In this document: positions 23,585 through 32,372 of the stretch, piece by piece
How the letters are laid out: the number at the start of each line of letters is the position of its first letter
How positions within the stretch are numbered: the first letter of the stretch is position 1
Assembly: GCA_902363665.1 (NCBI GenBank)
Contig: CABJAW010000004.1
Span: 186,001-250,000 of the forward strand
Direction of reading: 5' to 3'
Length of the DNA: 64,000 nucleotides
Origin: Lachnospiraceae bacterium
GTDB taxonomy: Bacteria; Bacillota; Clostridia; Lachnospirales; Lachnospiraceae
Notes under the pieces: model-generated
Told to the model about the DNA's origin: nothing
Database searches by the model: none
Seen by the model: only the letters and a program-made list of their open reading frames with translations
Translations under genes and position numbers: made by a program

Positions 23585-24427
23585 ATGCGAGAGATAGAAG
23601 TGAGCATGCTCACCGATGTGGTCGAGAGACTCTGCATCGAGGCAAATGAGCATCTGCCGTCCGATGTCAAAGAGGCGATCAGGACATGCCGCGCCTGTGA
23701 GGACGGAGAGATCGCAAAGGGTGTGCTGGACAATATCATTGAAAATTTTGAGATTGCAGACAGCGAGAATGTACCGATCTGCCAGGATACCGGAATGGCC
23801 TGTGTCTTTCTGGAGATTGGGCAGGATGTACATTTTATCGGCGGAGACCTGACGGATGCGGTAAATGAGGGCGTACGCAGAGGATACGACAAAGGATATC
23901 TGCGCAAGTCCGTTGTAAAGGATCCAATCCGCCGCGGAAATACCGGCGATAACACACCGGCAATGCTTTACACGGAGATTGTTCCGGGGGAGCAGGTGAA
24001 GGTAACGGTCGGACCGAAGGGCTTCGGAAGCGAAAATATGAGTGCGATCCGGATGTTCAAGCCATCAGCCGGACTGCAGGGCATCAAGGACTTTATCATC
24101 GAGACAGTAGAGACTGCAGGACCGAATCCGTGTCCTCCGATGGTGGTCGGTGTCGGTATCGGCGGAACGTTTGACAAGGCAGCGCTGCTTGCAAAAAAGG
24201 CGCTGATGCGTCCGCTCGATTCCTCTAATCCGGATCCATATTATGCAGATCTGGAAAAGGAGATGCTGGAAAAGATCAATCAGCTGGGCATCGGACCTCA
24301 GGGCTTTGGCGGAAAGACAACTGCAATCGGCCTTAACATCGAGACACTGCCGACCCACATCGCAGGAATGCCGTGTGCGATCAATATCAACTGTCATGTG
24401 ACGCGTCACAAAACGGAGGTGATCTGA
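23585..24427 (+). CDS. Class I fumarate hydratase, alpha subunit
   Basis: The 280-residue N-terminal-domain subunit of the oxygen-sensitive [4Fe-4S] class I fumarase/L(+)-tartrate dehydratase family, interconverting malate and fumarate. ATG 23585 is preferred to ATG 23579 because GGAGG (23573-23577) would be only 1 base from the latter. Family features are VPICQDTGMACVFLEIG (about residues 58-74), KDPIRRGNTGDNTPA (about 108-122), KGFGSENMS, VVGVGIGGTFDKAALLAKKAL (about 183-203) and the C-terminal HIAGMPCAININCHVTRH. The cysteines in these motifs are the expected cluster ligands. The beta subunit follows directly. Confidence 0.9.
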   Translation: MREIEVSMLTDVVERLCIEANEHLPSDVKEAIRTCRACEDGEIAKGVLDNIIENFEIADSENVPICQDTGMACVFLEIGQDVHFIGGDLTDAVNEGVRRGYDKGYLRKSVVKDPIRRGNTGDNTPAMLYTEIVPGEQVKVTVGPKGFGSENMSAIRMFKPSAGLQGIKDFIIETVETAGPNPCPPMVVGVGIGGTFDKAALLAKKALMRPLDSSNPDPYYADLEKEMLEKINQLGIGPQGFGGKTTAIGLNIETLPTHIAGMPCAININCHVTRHKTEVI

Positions 24428-24428
24428 G

Positions 24429-25004
24429 ATGGAAGAGAAGAGAATCACACTGCCGCTGACGGCGGAGCTGGCAAAGACACTGCATGCGGGTGACCGTGTG
24501 CTTCTGACCGGTACAATCTACACCTCCCGTGATGCGGGCCACAAGAGAATGTGCGAGGCACTTGCAAGAGGCGAGAAGATTCCGTTTGACCCAACGGATG
24601 CGACGATCTATTACGTGGGACCGACACCGGCAAAGCCGGGAAAGGTCATCGGATCGGCAGGACCGACGACGAGCGGCCGTATGGATGCTTACGCACCGAC
24701 GATGATGTCGGTCGGTGCCCGCGGCATGATCGGAAAAGGAGCACGTCTGCCGGAAGTGGTGGAAGCAATGAAGAAGTATTCCGGCGTCTATTTCGGAGCG
24801 ATCGGCGGAGCAGGTGCACTGCTTGCAAAATGCATTAAGAAATGCGAGCTGATCGCATATGAGGATCTCGGCGCGGAAGCGCTGCGTAAACTCTATGTAG
24901 AGGACATGCCGCTGGTTGTCATCATTGACAGCGAGGGCAACAACCTGTACGAAGAGGGACGTGCGGCGTATCTGAAGGAAGCGGCAGCCAGATCCGGAAA
25001 GTAA
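24429..25004 (+). CDS. Class I fumarate hydratase, beta subunit
   Basis: The 191-residue C-terminal-domain partner of the alpha subunit, starting one base after its stop. Characteristic stretches are LTGTIYTSRDAGHKRM (about residues 26-41), YYVGPTPAKPGKVIGSAGPTTSGRMD (given as positions about 58-83) and GARGMIGKGA, with VYFGAIGGAGALLAKCIK further on. It matches FumA/TtdB C-terminal domains. With the fumarate reductase upstream, the operon covers malate to succinate. A terminator follows. Confidence 0.9.
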   Translation: MEEKRITLPLTAELAKTLHAGDRVLLTGTIYTSRDAGHKRMCEALARGEKIPFDPTDATIYYVGPTPAKPGKVIGSAGPTTSGRMDAYAPTMMSVGARGMIGKGARLPEVVEAMKKYSGVYFGAIGGAGALLAKCIKKCELIAYEDLGAEALRKLYVEDMPLVVIIDSEGNNLYEEGRAAYLKEAAARSGK

Positions 25005-25027
25005 GCAGAAACTGAGATGGAAATAAG

Positions 25028-25080
25028 AAAGAGCCAGTGAAGCAGGAGATCATCGCCTGTTTCGCCGGCTCTTGTTCTAT
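25028..25080 (+). terminator. Terminator of the Hdr-Flx-fumarate operon
   Basis: AAGAGCC...GAAGCAGG pairs with CCTGTTTC...GGCTCTT, followed by TGTTCTATT. It is a long imperfect stem with a weak T-tract. Confidence 0.65.
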
Positions 25081-25155
25081 TCAGTGTAACCGAGTCAAGT
25101 AAGTCCTCTGCAAGGTTGCGCGAAGCAATAAGCAGTGGGCAGGGACTTGAGTCAA

Positions 25156-27060
25156 TCAGTTTGTGTGCCGTGTGCGTTCCGCCTTCCGTGCCTTCTTGAT
25201 TAAATACATCTCCTCGTCTGCACGGTTGATATAATCGTTTAAGGAAGAGGCCGAATCGTCTGTGACAACGTATCCGATGCTGGCTTCAATTGAAAAAAGC
25301 TGTGTGCTCAGGTTCGAAAGCTGTCTGAGCAGTGTGAGAATATTCTGCCTGATCTGAGACAGCTGTTCTTCATTACAGTTCGGGATCAGACAGACAAATT
25401 CATCCCCTCCGTAGCGCATCGTGACGGAAGTGGACGGACAGCACTGCTTCAGGGCAGAGGCAACCGTACTGATGGCCAGATTTCCCATGTCGTGCCCAAA
25501 GGTATCATTGATGTATTTGAGCTGATCAACATCTGCAAAAAGAACACCGCAGGAATTGCCGGAACTGATGGAGCTGGCAAAGAGAGGGATTGCGAGCTTG
25601 TCATAGGCCATGCGGTTGTAAAGCCCGGTCAGAGAGTCACGGATGTAAAGCTGCGACAGCGCCGCATTCATTTTGTGCAGGGTCAGTTTTCCGTACAGGG
25701 TTTCCAGCGCGATTTGGAATGCGGCGAGCATCTCAAAAAGGAACTGGTTTTTCAGAATGTAATCGCAGTTTTTGAAAGCGAGATATCCAATTTCACGTTC
25801 ACGGAAATGAAGCGGACAAAACAGATAAAGATTACCGCCCTTCGAAGATGCAAAAGGTGGGAGTAACTCCCCTTTTCCGGGAAAGATACGTGAACAGCCG
25901 TTTCTTGGTGGAACAAGAGCCATTTCGGACGGATAACCATCCGTGAGAAATTCATCCTCAGGGAGCTCCGGAGAATATTCCGTAGTTTCAGTCGCATAAA
26001 AATCCGGATTCAGAAACAGGAGAACGTCATCGCAGCCATTTTCGCGGATACACTGAAGCAAACAGGAGGCCATTTCCGAATAGCTGTCACAATTGAGCAG
26101 ACATCGTTTCAGCTGTGCCATCCAGTTGCGCATGCGGAGTGTATGTACCTCAGAGACGATCTGATCATTGATATACTGCCCACGGTCCGGCGGATTCTGG
26201 CTTTGACAGCGGCAGCTGTCCTGAAAGACCCACTGCATTTGTGCATACCTTGCTTTATCAGTCTGTTTCCCGGTCCAGCTTTCGTGGAGCAGCTGCATGG
26301 CATTTACGATAAGCTCTTCTTTTTTAAAACCAACGGTAGTAATGCGCGGATCAAAATAAGAAGCTTTATCGTGATTGTCAAAGCCGGTTATCAGAAAATC
26401 ATCCGGAATCCGAAAACCGGTTTCTCTTGCGCGTGTGGCGAGGCCGACGGCAATGTTGTCGTTGGCGCAGACGAATGCGTCAGGGATCAGATCTGCTTCA
26501 CGGAAGTGATCAAAGATGCGGATGCCGGATTCCATTTCATAATTATAATGATAGACACGTTTTTCTTCATATGGAATACCGTGGCGCAGCAGGCAGTCGC
26601 GGTATGCCTTTAGCCGCAGCAGATTTTCTCCGTTTGTCACGGGACCGCCGCAGTAGTTGATGGTGCGGCAGCCATGCACGGTGATGAGATGCTCCACGAT
26701 CCGCTCCATAGCACCGTAATTATCAATTCCGGAAAAAAGCAGACCCGGAATCGGAAGCTGAAGCGATACGGCAGGAACGCCGCAGCTGCGTACACGCCTG
26801 ACCAGCTCCTCTGTGACAGAAGAATAAGAGATACTTGAGGTATCGATAATGATGCCGTCAAAGGAAGAAAAATCAGGGAGCTTTACGATATTATATTCAC
26901 CGGCATTATATTCTTCATCTTTACTGAAATTGCCGAAGCTGTGGAAGAAATACAGGTCGGCATCCAGGCCGCAGGAATCCAGATACTGCCTGATCCCTCT
27001 GAACCAGGCATATGTGACTTCGCCGACCCATCCGTCTGTGACAATTGCTACTTTTTTCAT
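25156..27060 (-). CDS. LacI-type sensor domain fused to a GGDEF (diguanylate cyclase) domain
   Basis: The 634-residue product starts at ATG 27060 with GAGGGG 8 bases upstream (a TTG at 27075 would overlap the ribosome site). Residues about 1-300 resemble the sugar-binding part of LacI repressors (KKVAIVTDGW, DGIIIDTSS, AVSLQLPIPGLLFSGIDNYGA, DAFVCANDNIAVGL, FLITGFDNH) but the DNA-binding helix-turn-helix is missing and there is no signal peptide, so sensing is cytoplasmic. A middle region (about 310-460) has GAF-like character. The GGDEF domain (about 475-630) has RYGGDEFVCL intact, consistent with c-di-GMP synthesis. It is transcribed away from the operon at 27279. Confidence 0.82.
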   Translation of the reverse strand: MKKVAIVTDGWVGEVTYAWFRGIRQYLDSCGLDADLYFFHSFGNFSKDEEYNAGEYNIVKLPDFSSFDGIIIDTSSISYSSVTEELVRRVRSCGVPAVSLQLPIPGLLFSGIDNYGAMERIVEHLITVHGCRTINYCGGPVTNGENLLRLKAYRDCLLRHGIPYEEKRVYHYNYEMESGIRIFDHFREADLIPDAFVCANDNIAVGLATRARETGFRIPDDFLITGFDNHDKASYFDPRITTVGFKKEELIVNAMQLLHESWTGKQTDKARYAQMQWVFQDSCRCQSQNPPDRGQYINDQIVSEVHTLRMRNWMAQLKRCLLNCDSYSEMASCLLQCIRENGCDDVLLFLNPDFYATETTEYSPELPEDEFLTDGYPSEMALVPPRNGCSRIFPGKGELLPPFASSKGGNLYLFCPLHFREREIGYLAFKNCDYILKNQFLFEMLAAFQIALETLYGKLTLHKMNAALSQLYIRDSLTGLYNRMAYDKLAIPLFASSISSGNSCGVLFADVDQLKYINDTFGHDMGNLAISTVASALKQCCPSTSVTMRYGGDEFVCLIPNCNEEQLSQIRQNILTLLRQLSNLSTQLFSIEASIGYVVTDDSASSLNDYINRADEEMYLIKKARKAERTRHTN

Positions 27061-27147
27061 TTTAAAACCCCTCAAAAGTTGTTAATCATAACTGAAAGAT
27101 ATTATAGCAATTCAGAGGGATATGTGCAACTGTGATTACAAAAAGGG

Positions 27148-27176
27148 TTGTTTTTTTTGTGAGATGTGCGTATGAT
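27148..27176 (+). promoter_or_regulatory. Promoter for the ArgZ/OCD-like gene
   Basis: TTGTTT (27148-27153), 17 bases, TATGAT (27171-27176). The predicted leader is about 95 nt. Confidence 0.55.
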
Positions 27177-27278
27177 AAGGAAGATAGCTGCGCTTAGGGG
27201 TGAGGTGTCAGAGCCGGATCACGATAGAGAAAAAAGGCCTGATGCCCGGTATGTTGCTGCTGGAAGGGAGAAAAAGCG

Positions 27279-28391
27279 ATGAGTTTTCAGTTAAAAAAGT
27301 ATACGGCACCTGATTTTTCAAAAGAGATATTTCAGAAAGCTCCGAATGTAAAGCTGGTTCCGGCACCGGCGGATACGGTAGCGCCGGAGCAGTTTCATGC
27401 GATGAGCATTTTTCCGGAATATTTTAAGGTAGATGGGCAGTGGCTGCTCGCAAAGGATAGCCGTATGGACTGTGTTCCGGTGTACCGGGACGGAGAAATT
27501 CTGGTGATTGAACCACGCCATTTAAAGAAAGGTGATCTGGTGGTCGTTGGAAGAACCGAAAAGTGCCAGGATGGTATTTTTGTACATGCAAATGGGTTCG
27601 GAGCGATAGAAAAGCAGGGAGACGTCTTTGCATTTCGTCAGAACCGCTCCAGAGAGACGTCCTTTTCGAAAGATTATGACGAGCTCTATGAACTGCTGCG
27701 TTATGAAAAAGAGCATGGCGGAAATATTCTCTGGGTCATGGGACCGGCCTTCAGCTTTGATGCGGATGCGAGGGCTGCTTTTTCGAAGCTGATCGAGCAT
27801 GGTTATGTAAACGGCGTGATGGCAGGAAATGCACTTGCAACGCATGATCTGGAGGGAGCCTATATGAATACGGCGCTCGGTCAGGATATTTATACGCAGG
27901 AGACAATGGAAAATGGCCATTACAATCATCTGACAACGATCAACCGTGTACGCGCCTGCGGCTCGATCCGTGAATTTATCGAGAAAGAGCACATCGACAA
28001 CGGAATTATTTACAACTGCATGAAGTACAACGTGCCGCTGGTGCTGGCAGGCTCGATCCGCGACGACGGTCCGCTGCCGGAGGTGTATGGAAATGTATAC
28101 GAAGCGCAGGATGCGATGAGAAGCTGTGTGCGCAAGGCAACCACAGTCATCTGTCTTGCAACGATGCTGCATACGATCGCAACCGGAAATATGACGCCGT
28201 CTTACCGTGTGCTTCCGGATGGAACGGTACGCGAAGTGTACTTCTACTGCGTGGATATTTCAGAATTTACAGTCAATAAGCTGAGCGACCGCGGAAGCCT
28301 TTCTGCACATGGAATTGTGACGAATGTACAGGACTTTGTGTTCAATGTGTGCCGCGGGCTTGGATTGCAGGAAGAAAGTGCCAGGGAATAG
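27279..28391 (+). CDS. ArgZ/archaeal ornithine cyclodeaminase-like (LOR/SDH region) protein
   Basis: The 370-residue product resembles the conserved region found in lysine-oxoglutarate reductase/saccharopine dehydrogenase bifunctional proteins, in archaeal-type ornithine cyclodeaminase and in the C-terminal part of cyanobacterial ArgZ/AgrE. Recognisable stretches are NILWVMGPAFSFDADAR (about residues 148-164), NGVMAGNALATHDLEGA (about 178-194), GSIREFIEKEHIDNGI (about 229-244) and VPLVLAGSIRDDGPLPEV. The last resembles the pattern of that family. The substrate (ornithine, arginine or another amino acid) cannot be read from the sequence. AAGGGAG precedes the start. The next transcription unit is under lysine riboswitch control, consistent with a local amino-acid theme. 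Confidence 0.55.
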   Translation: MSFQLKKYTAPDFSKEIFQKAPNVKLVPAPADTVAPEQFHAMSIFPEYFKVDGQWLLAKDSRMDCVPVYRDGEILVIEPRHLKKGDLVVVGRTEKCQDGIFVHANGFGAIEKQGDVFAFRQNRSRETSFSKDYDELYELLRYEKEHGGNILWVMGPAFSFDADARAAFSKLIEHGYVNGVMAGNALATHDLEGAYMNTALGQDIYTQETMENGHYNHLTTINRVRACGSIREFIEKEHIDNGIIYNCMKYNVPLVLAGSIRDDGPLPEVYGNVYEAQDAMRSCVRKATTVICLATMLHTIATGNMTPSYRVLPDGTVREVYFYCVDISEFTVNKLSDRGSLSAHGIVTNVQDFVFNVCRGLGLQEESARE

Positions 28392-28426
28392 AAGATCAGA
28401 AGCACTGCATTTTTAAAAAGAAATGC

Positions 28427-28455
28427 TTGATTTACAAAAAAAATGGGCGTATAAT
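28427..28455 (+). promoter_or_regulatory. Promoter of the lysine riboswitch-controlled operon
   Basis: TTGATT (28427-28432), 17 bases, TATAAT (28450-28455). The predicted start, near 28462, is about 10 nt before the aptamer. Confidence 0.8.
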
Positions 28456-28471
28456 AGCGCCAATAAGAAAC

Positions 28472-28635
28472 TGAGGCGCGTTCGACCAAGAGTATTTTAT
28501 CCGATTAAGCCGTTACAGACCGGCAGATAAAAGAAAGGGGTGGACGCCGAAGCGAAGGGGCTTCTGTAAGGCTTTGGTCGCTGGTCTGGCAGAGAAAATC
28601 TGTCCGACTGTCGCACAATCGGTGCGGAGCGCAGT
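28472..28635 (+). promoter_or_regulatory. Lysine riboswitch (L-box)
   Basis: Conserved L-box elements appear in order: GAGGCGCG, ACCAAGAGTATT, AAAGGGGTGGACGCCGAAGC, then TTGGTCGCTGGTCTGGCAGAG and CCGACTGTCGCA, closing with GGTGCGGAGCGC. These correspond to the consensus five-helix lysine aptamer. It precedes a peptide/nickel-type ABC transporter operon. Confidence 0.9.
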
Positions 28636-28667
28636 TCTTCTGAAAAAGAGCAGATTTTAGATATTAC

Positions 28668-28706
28668 GCGCAGCCGTTCCGAAAATGGATGGCTGCGCTT
28701 CTTTAT
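28668..28706 (+). terminator. Riboswitch-linked terminator
   Basis: GCGCAGCC (28668-28675) pairs with GGCTGCGC (28691-28698), followed by TTCTTTAT. It lies between the lysine aptamer and the first ABC gene and is the likely expression platform. Confidence 0.75.
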
Positions 28707-28749
28707 GCCCTCAGTTCTTAGAAGAAGAAAATAAGAGGAGGAGCGGTAA

Positions 28750-30354
28750 ATGAAAAAAAGAATGATGAATGTGCTTCTGGCAGGGGTGCTCGCAGCAGGC
28801 AGTATCAGCCCGGCGATGGCGGCAATGGCAGAGGAAGCAGACGGCAAGGTACTTGATATTGCACTGAGCGCAGATATCTCCACAATGGATGTTATGGGAA
28901 CGAGCAAGGACTACATGGTTCCGATGAATGTATTTGACCGTTTGTTTGACATTAAGGTAAATGATGACGGAAGTACTGAGATCGTAAACGGGCTGGCCAC
29001 TGATTATACGGTAAGTGATGACGGACTGACCTATACCTTTACCTTAAGAGAAGGCGTAAAGTTCAGCAATGGACAGGATTTTACCGCTGAAGATGTAGAA
29101 TATACATTTATGCACCTGCTTTCCCCGGAGTCCATCAATGCGGATATTCCGCTTGAGGTTGAAGGTGCGCAGGATTATATGGACGGAAAAGCGGACACCG
29201 TTTCAGGAATCAAGGTGGATGGTGATTACCAGATCAGCATGACGCTGGCAAAGCCGAATGCAGGCTTTGTTTCGGAGCTGACATCTGCGGTAGTCGGCAT
29301 TATCGACAAGACGACTGTAGAAGGTGCTTCCAATTTCGGTATTGATGTAGACGAGACGGTCGGAACCGGCCCGTATATCGTAACAGAATGGGTAAACAAT
29401 GACCACATCACACTGGTAAAAAATGAAAATTACTGGGGAGAGGAGCCGTCGGTAGATACGTGCGTGATCCACATTATCCCGGATGCTTCCACGCAGAACC
29501 TGATGTATCAGAACGGCGAGCTGGATATCATCGACCTTGATTTCCAGGATGCATCGATCGTGTCTTCTACTTATGAGACACAGTATGCGGACAATATCGT
29601 TTCCGGAAAGCGTCTTGCCCTGACTTACATGAACATGAACGCAAAGAGCGATTATCTCTCTGATCCGGTAGTACGCCAGGCGATCCAGATGGCTGTTGAC
29701 CGTCAGGCAATCCTGGATTCCGTATACGGAGGAAAGGGACATCTTGAGAACAGTATTATTCCGGAGGGTGTTCTTGGACACAATGACAATGCAACAGAGA
29801 TCGTTTACGATCCGGACGGCGCAAAGAAGCTTCTGGAGGATGCAGGCTACAAGGATGGAGAGATTACCTTTGAGATGGGTTATGATTCTTCCGCAAGTGC
29901 AAACAATCAGATGGTTTGCCAGATCATCCAGCAGCAGCTCGCAGCAGTCGGCATCAACATGGAGATCAAGACCTATGATCAGTCCAGCTGGCTGGCAACA
30001 AGAAAAGCAGGCGAGATGGATTCCTTCGTCGGTACCTGGACAATGGATTACAACGATCCGGCCAATATCATGGTAACCTTCTTCGGAAGTGTAGAGAACA
30101 CGGTAATGCGTTCTGATAATTATCAGGATACCTCCATCATCGACCGCGTGGCAGCAGCTCCGTCCATTATCGACGATGATGCACGCTATGCAGAGTACCA
30201 GGCACTGGAAGAGAAGATCATCCACGAGGATTACTCCTGGGTTCCGCTTTTCGCACTGGATCATGAATTTGCCATCAGTGATGATGTAGAGAGCTATACA
30301 CCACACTGGGCAGGCTATGGAGATTTCTTTATTTCAGGCGTTGTCATGAAATAA
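28750..30354 (+). CDS. Peptide-type ABC transporter substrate-binding protein (family 5)
   Basis: The 534-residue extracellular solute-binding protein has an N-terminal signal peptide (MKKRMMNVLLAGVLAAGSIS, cleavage expected near AMAAMA). Typical family 5 sequence follows: ALSADISTMDVM, NGLATDYTVSDDGLTYTFTLREGVKFSNG (positions about 80-108), GTGPYIVTEW and the C-terminal WVPLFALDHEF. No lipobox cysteine is seen at the end of the signal peptide, which is unusual for this family in Gram-positive bacteria. Expression appears to be set by the lysine riboswitch upstream, so the ligand may be lysine or a lysine-containing peptide; that is inference. Confidence 0.88.
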   Translation: MKKRMMNVLLAGVLAAGSISPAMAAMAEEADGKVLDIALSADISTMDVMGTSKDYMVPMNVFDRLFDIKVNDDGSTEIVNGLATDYTVSDDGLTYTFTLREGVKFSNGQDFTAEDVEYTFMHLLSPESINADIPLEVEGAQDYMDGKADTVSGIKVDGDYQISMTLAKPNAGFVSELTSAVVGIIDKTTVEGASNFGIDVDETVGTGPYIVTEWVNNDHITLVKNENYWGEEPSVDTCVIHIIPDASTQNLMYQNGELDIIDLDFQDASIVSSTYETQYADNIVSGKRLALTYMNMNAKSDYLSDPVVRQAIQMAVDRQAILDSVYGGKGHLENSIIPEGVLGHNDNATEIVYDPDGAKKLLEDAGYKDGEITFEMGYDSSASANNQMVCQIIQQQLAAVGINMEIKTYDQSSWLATRKAGEMDSFVGTWTMDYNDPANIMVTFFGSVENTVMRSDNYQDTSIIDRVAAAPSIIDDDARYAEYQALEEKIIHEDYSWVPLFALDHEFAISDDVESYTPHWAGYGDFFISGVVMK

Positions 30355-30379
30355 AAGGCAGATAAGGCAGACAATGGAT

Positions 30380-30413
30380 TCCGGAGGCGGGACAGAACTG
30401 TGCCGGCTCCGGA
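30380..30413 (+). other. Intercistronic hairpin between binding protein and permease
   Basis: TCCGGAG (30380-30386) pairs with CTCCGGA (30407-30413) without a U-tract. It may stabilise the upstream mRNA and so favour the binding protein. Confidence 0.5.
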
Positions 30414-30522
30414 TAAATTGCGTTCTGGCACGTGTGTTTTTGGGAAAGACGGAAGGAATATCCAGCTGTTTTTCTCAAGGATACACGAGAGGCTGGACGA
30501 CCACATTCAGAAAGGATACCAT

Positions 30523-31446
30523 ATGCTGAGGAGTATCGGAAAAAGAGTACTGCAGACGGTTATCGTGCTGTTCTGTGTCTCACTCATGATTTTTGTCCTG
30601 CTTCGGATCATTCCGGGAGATGCGATCACAACGATGATGGGTGAGCATGCAAATGCAGATACGATTGCGCGTCTGACAAAAGAGATGAATCTGGACAAAC
30701 CATTTTATGTACAGTTTATTACCTATTTAAAAGATATTTGCACCGGAAATTTCGGTACGAGCTATACGCTCAATAAACCGGTGACGGAGCTTTTGGCCGC
30801 GGCTTTCCCAAATACCGTAAAGCTTGCGGTTATGGCAGCCGTCATTGCGTGGGTGATCGGTATGGTCTGTGGAATTATTGCCGCAGTAAAAAAAGACGGG
30901 ATCCTGGACCGTTTGTTCATGGGATTTTCCCTGCTCGGTGTTTCCGTACCTGTCTTCATGGTAGCGATGGTACTGCAGTATTTTATTGCCTATAAGCTGC
31001 ACTGGGTGGATATTTCCGGCGTCAAATCCTGGACCGGATTTATTCTTCCGGCAATTGCGCTTGGCTGGAACAGCGCGGGCAGCATTGCGCGTCTGACCCG
31101 CTCCACGCTGGTAGAGGTGCTGCAGGAGGACTATATTGACACTGCCAAGGCAAAGGGACTTGGACGTGGAGGCGTGATCATCCTGCATGGCCTGCGCAAT
31201 GCGATGCTGCCGGTCATTACGATGATGGCGCTTCAGATCTCCAGCCTTCTTTCCGGAGCCGTTATTTCTGAGACAATTTTTTCTATTAATGGAATCGGAA
31301 GACTTGCGGTTGATGCGATCAGCCGCCGTGATATTCCGCTGCTTCAGGGTACGGTACTGTTTACTACCATAATCGTCATCGTGGGCAACCTGATCGCAGA
31401 CTGCCTGTATACGGTGCTGGATCCGAGAATCAGAAAGGGGGCGTGA
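30523..31446 (+). CDS. Peptide-type ABC transporter permease (DppB/OppB family)
   Basis: A 307-residue inner-membrane permease with about six membrane helices. ATG 30523 (GAAAGGA upstream) gives the usual MLRSIGKRVLQTVIVLF start, in preference to 30400. Family features are an N-terminal LLRIIPGDAITTMMG, the EAA-type loop EVLQEDYIDTAKAKGLGRGGVIILHGLRNAMLPV (positions about 198-231) and a C-terminal GTVLFTTIIVIVGNLIADCLYTVLDPRIR. It overlaps the region of the next start and forms a heterodimer with that product. Confidence 0.9.
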   Translation: MLRSIGKRVLQTVIVLFCVSLMIFVLLRIIPGDAITTMMGEHANADTIARLTKEMNLDKPFYVQFITYLKDICTGNFGTSYTLNKPVTELLAAAFPNTVKLAVMAAVIAWVIGMVCGIIAAVKKDGILDRLFMGFSLLGVSVPVFMVAMVLQYFIAYKLHWVDISGVKSWTGFILPAIALGWNSAGSIARLTRSTLVEVLQEDYIDTAKAKGLGRGGVIILHGLRNAMLPVITMMALQISSLLSGAVISETIFSINGIGRLAVDAISRRDIPLLQGTVLFTTIIVIVGNLIADCLYTVLDPRIRKGA

Positions 31447-31448
31447 GC

Positions 31449-32360
31449 ATGAAAAAGAGAGAACATCTGGAAAATACAGCCGAGCAGGAGGCATTGGCCG
31501 CACAGCTTGGAGAGAGTGATACCTTTATCGACAAAATGAAGCGGATGGCGGCGGATAATAAGCTGGCGGTATTTTCTGCTTTTGTCATTCTGTTTTTTCT
31601 GTTGCTTGCTGTCTGTGCCCCGCTTCTGACACCGTACAGCTTTGAAGATCAGGATCTGCTTTCAAGGCTTTCCGCACCGTCTGCAAAGCATCTGCTCGGT
31701 ACGGACGAGCTCGGACGTGACGTTCTGACGCGTCTTCTCTACGGTGCGCGCGTTTCACTCGCAGTTGGCATCATTCCAACGATTGCTTCCATGGTGATCG
31801 GGGTGCTGCTCGGTATGATCAGCGGCTATGTCGGCGGAATCGTGGATGCAGTCATCATGCGTCTGGCAGACGTGGTATTGTCATTCCCGTCCCTGCTTCT
31901 GGCGATGGTTATCATGTATACGCTCGGTGATGGAATCACGAGTATTTTTATCGCACTGGCGATTACAAGCTGGGCCGGTGTGGCGCGTGTTATTCGCTCT
32001 GAGACTTTGACCCTGCGCGAGACAGAGTATGTTGAGGCAGCAAGAAGTATGGGTGTAAAGGATTTTACGATCATTCTGCGCCATGTATTTCCGAACTGTA
32101 TTCCGTCCCTGATTGTTTTGTTTACACTGGATGTGCCGTCGGCCATCCTTTCCGAGAGTGCGCTTAGCTTTCTTGGTATCGGCGTGCAGCTGCCGAATTC
32201 CTCCTGGGGTCTGATGGTAAATATGGGACGTACCTACCTGTATAATGCACCGTGGCTCAGTCTTGTGCCGAGTGCGGCGATCATGTTGGTAGTACTTGCT
32301 TTCAATTTCCTGGGCGATGGACTGCGTGATGTCCTCGATCCACATCTGAAGAATTCATAA
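31449..32360 (+). CDS. Peptide-type ABC transporter permease (DppC/OppC family)
   Basis: A 303-residue partner permease. ATG 31449 is preferred to the upstream in-frame GTG 31443 because GGGGGCG sits 7 bases before it. The polar N-terminus is followed by a first helix (about residues 38-62), then the OppC-type motif LLGTDELGRDVLTRLLYGARVSL (positions about 81-103), the EAA loop ETEYVEAARSMGVKDFTIILRHVFPN and the C-terminal FNFLGDGLRDVLDPHLKN. It completes the membrane channel with the product at 30523. Confidence 0.9.
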   Translation: MKKREHLENTAEQEALAAQLGESDTFIDKMKRMAADNKLAVFSAFVILFFLLLAVCAPLLTPYSFEDQDLLSRLSAPSAKHLLGTDELGRDVLTRLLYGARVSLAVGIIPTIASMVIGVLLGMISGYVGGIVDAVIMRLADVVLSFPSLLLAMVIMYTLGDGITSIFIALAITSWAGVARVIRSETLTLRETEYVEAARSMGVKDFTIILRHVFPNCIPSLIVLFTLDVPSAILSESALSFLGIGVQLPNSSWGLMVNMGRTYLYNAPWLSLVPSAAIMLVVLAFNFLGDGLRDVLDPHLKNS

Positions 32361-32372
32361 GGAGGATGCGTC

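Noticed and set aside
4060..25160. AACCGAGTCAAG occurring near 4060 and 25088 as a third repeat family
   Set aside because: Only about 12 bases are shared and flanks do not align; chance or a shared fragment is as likely.
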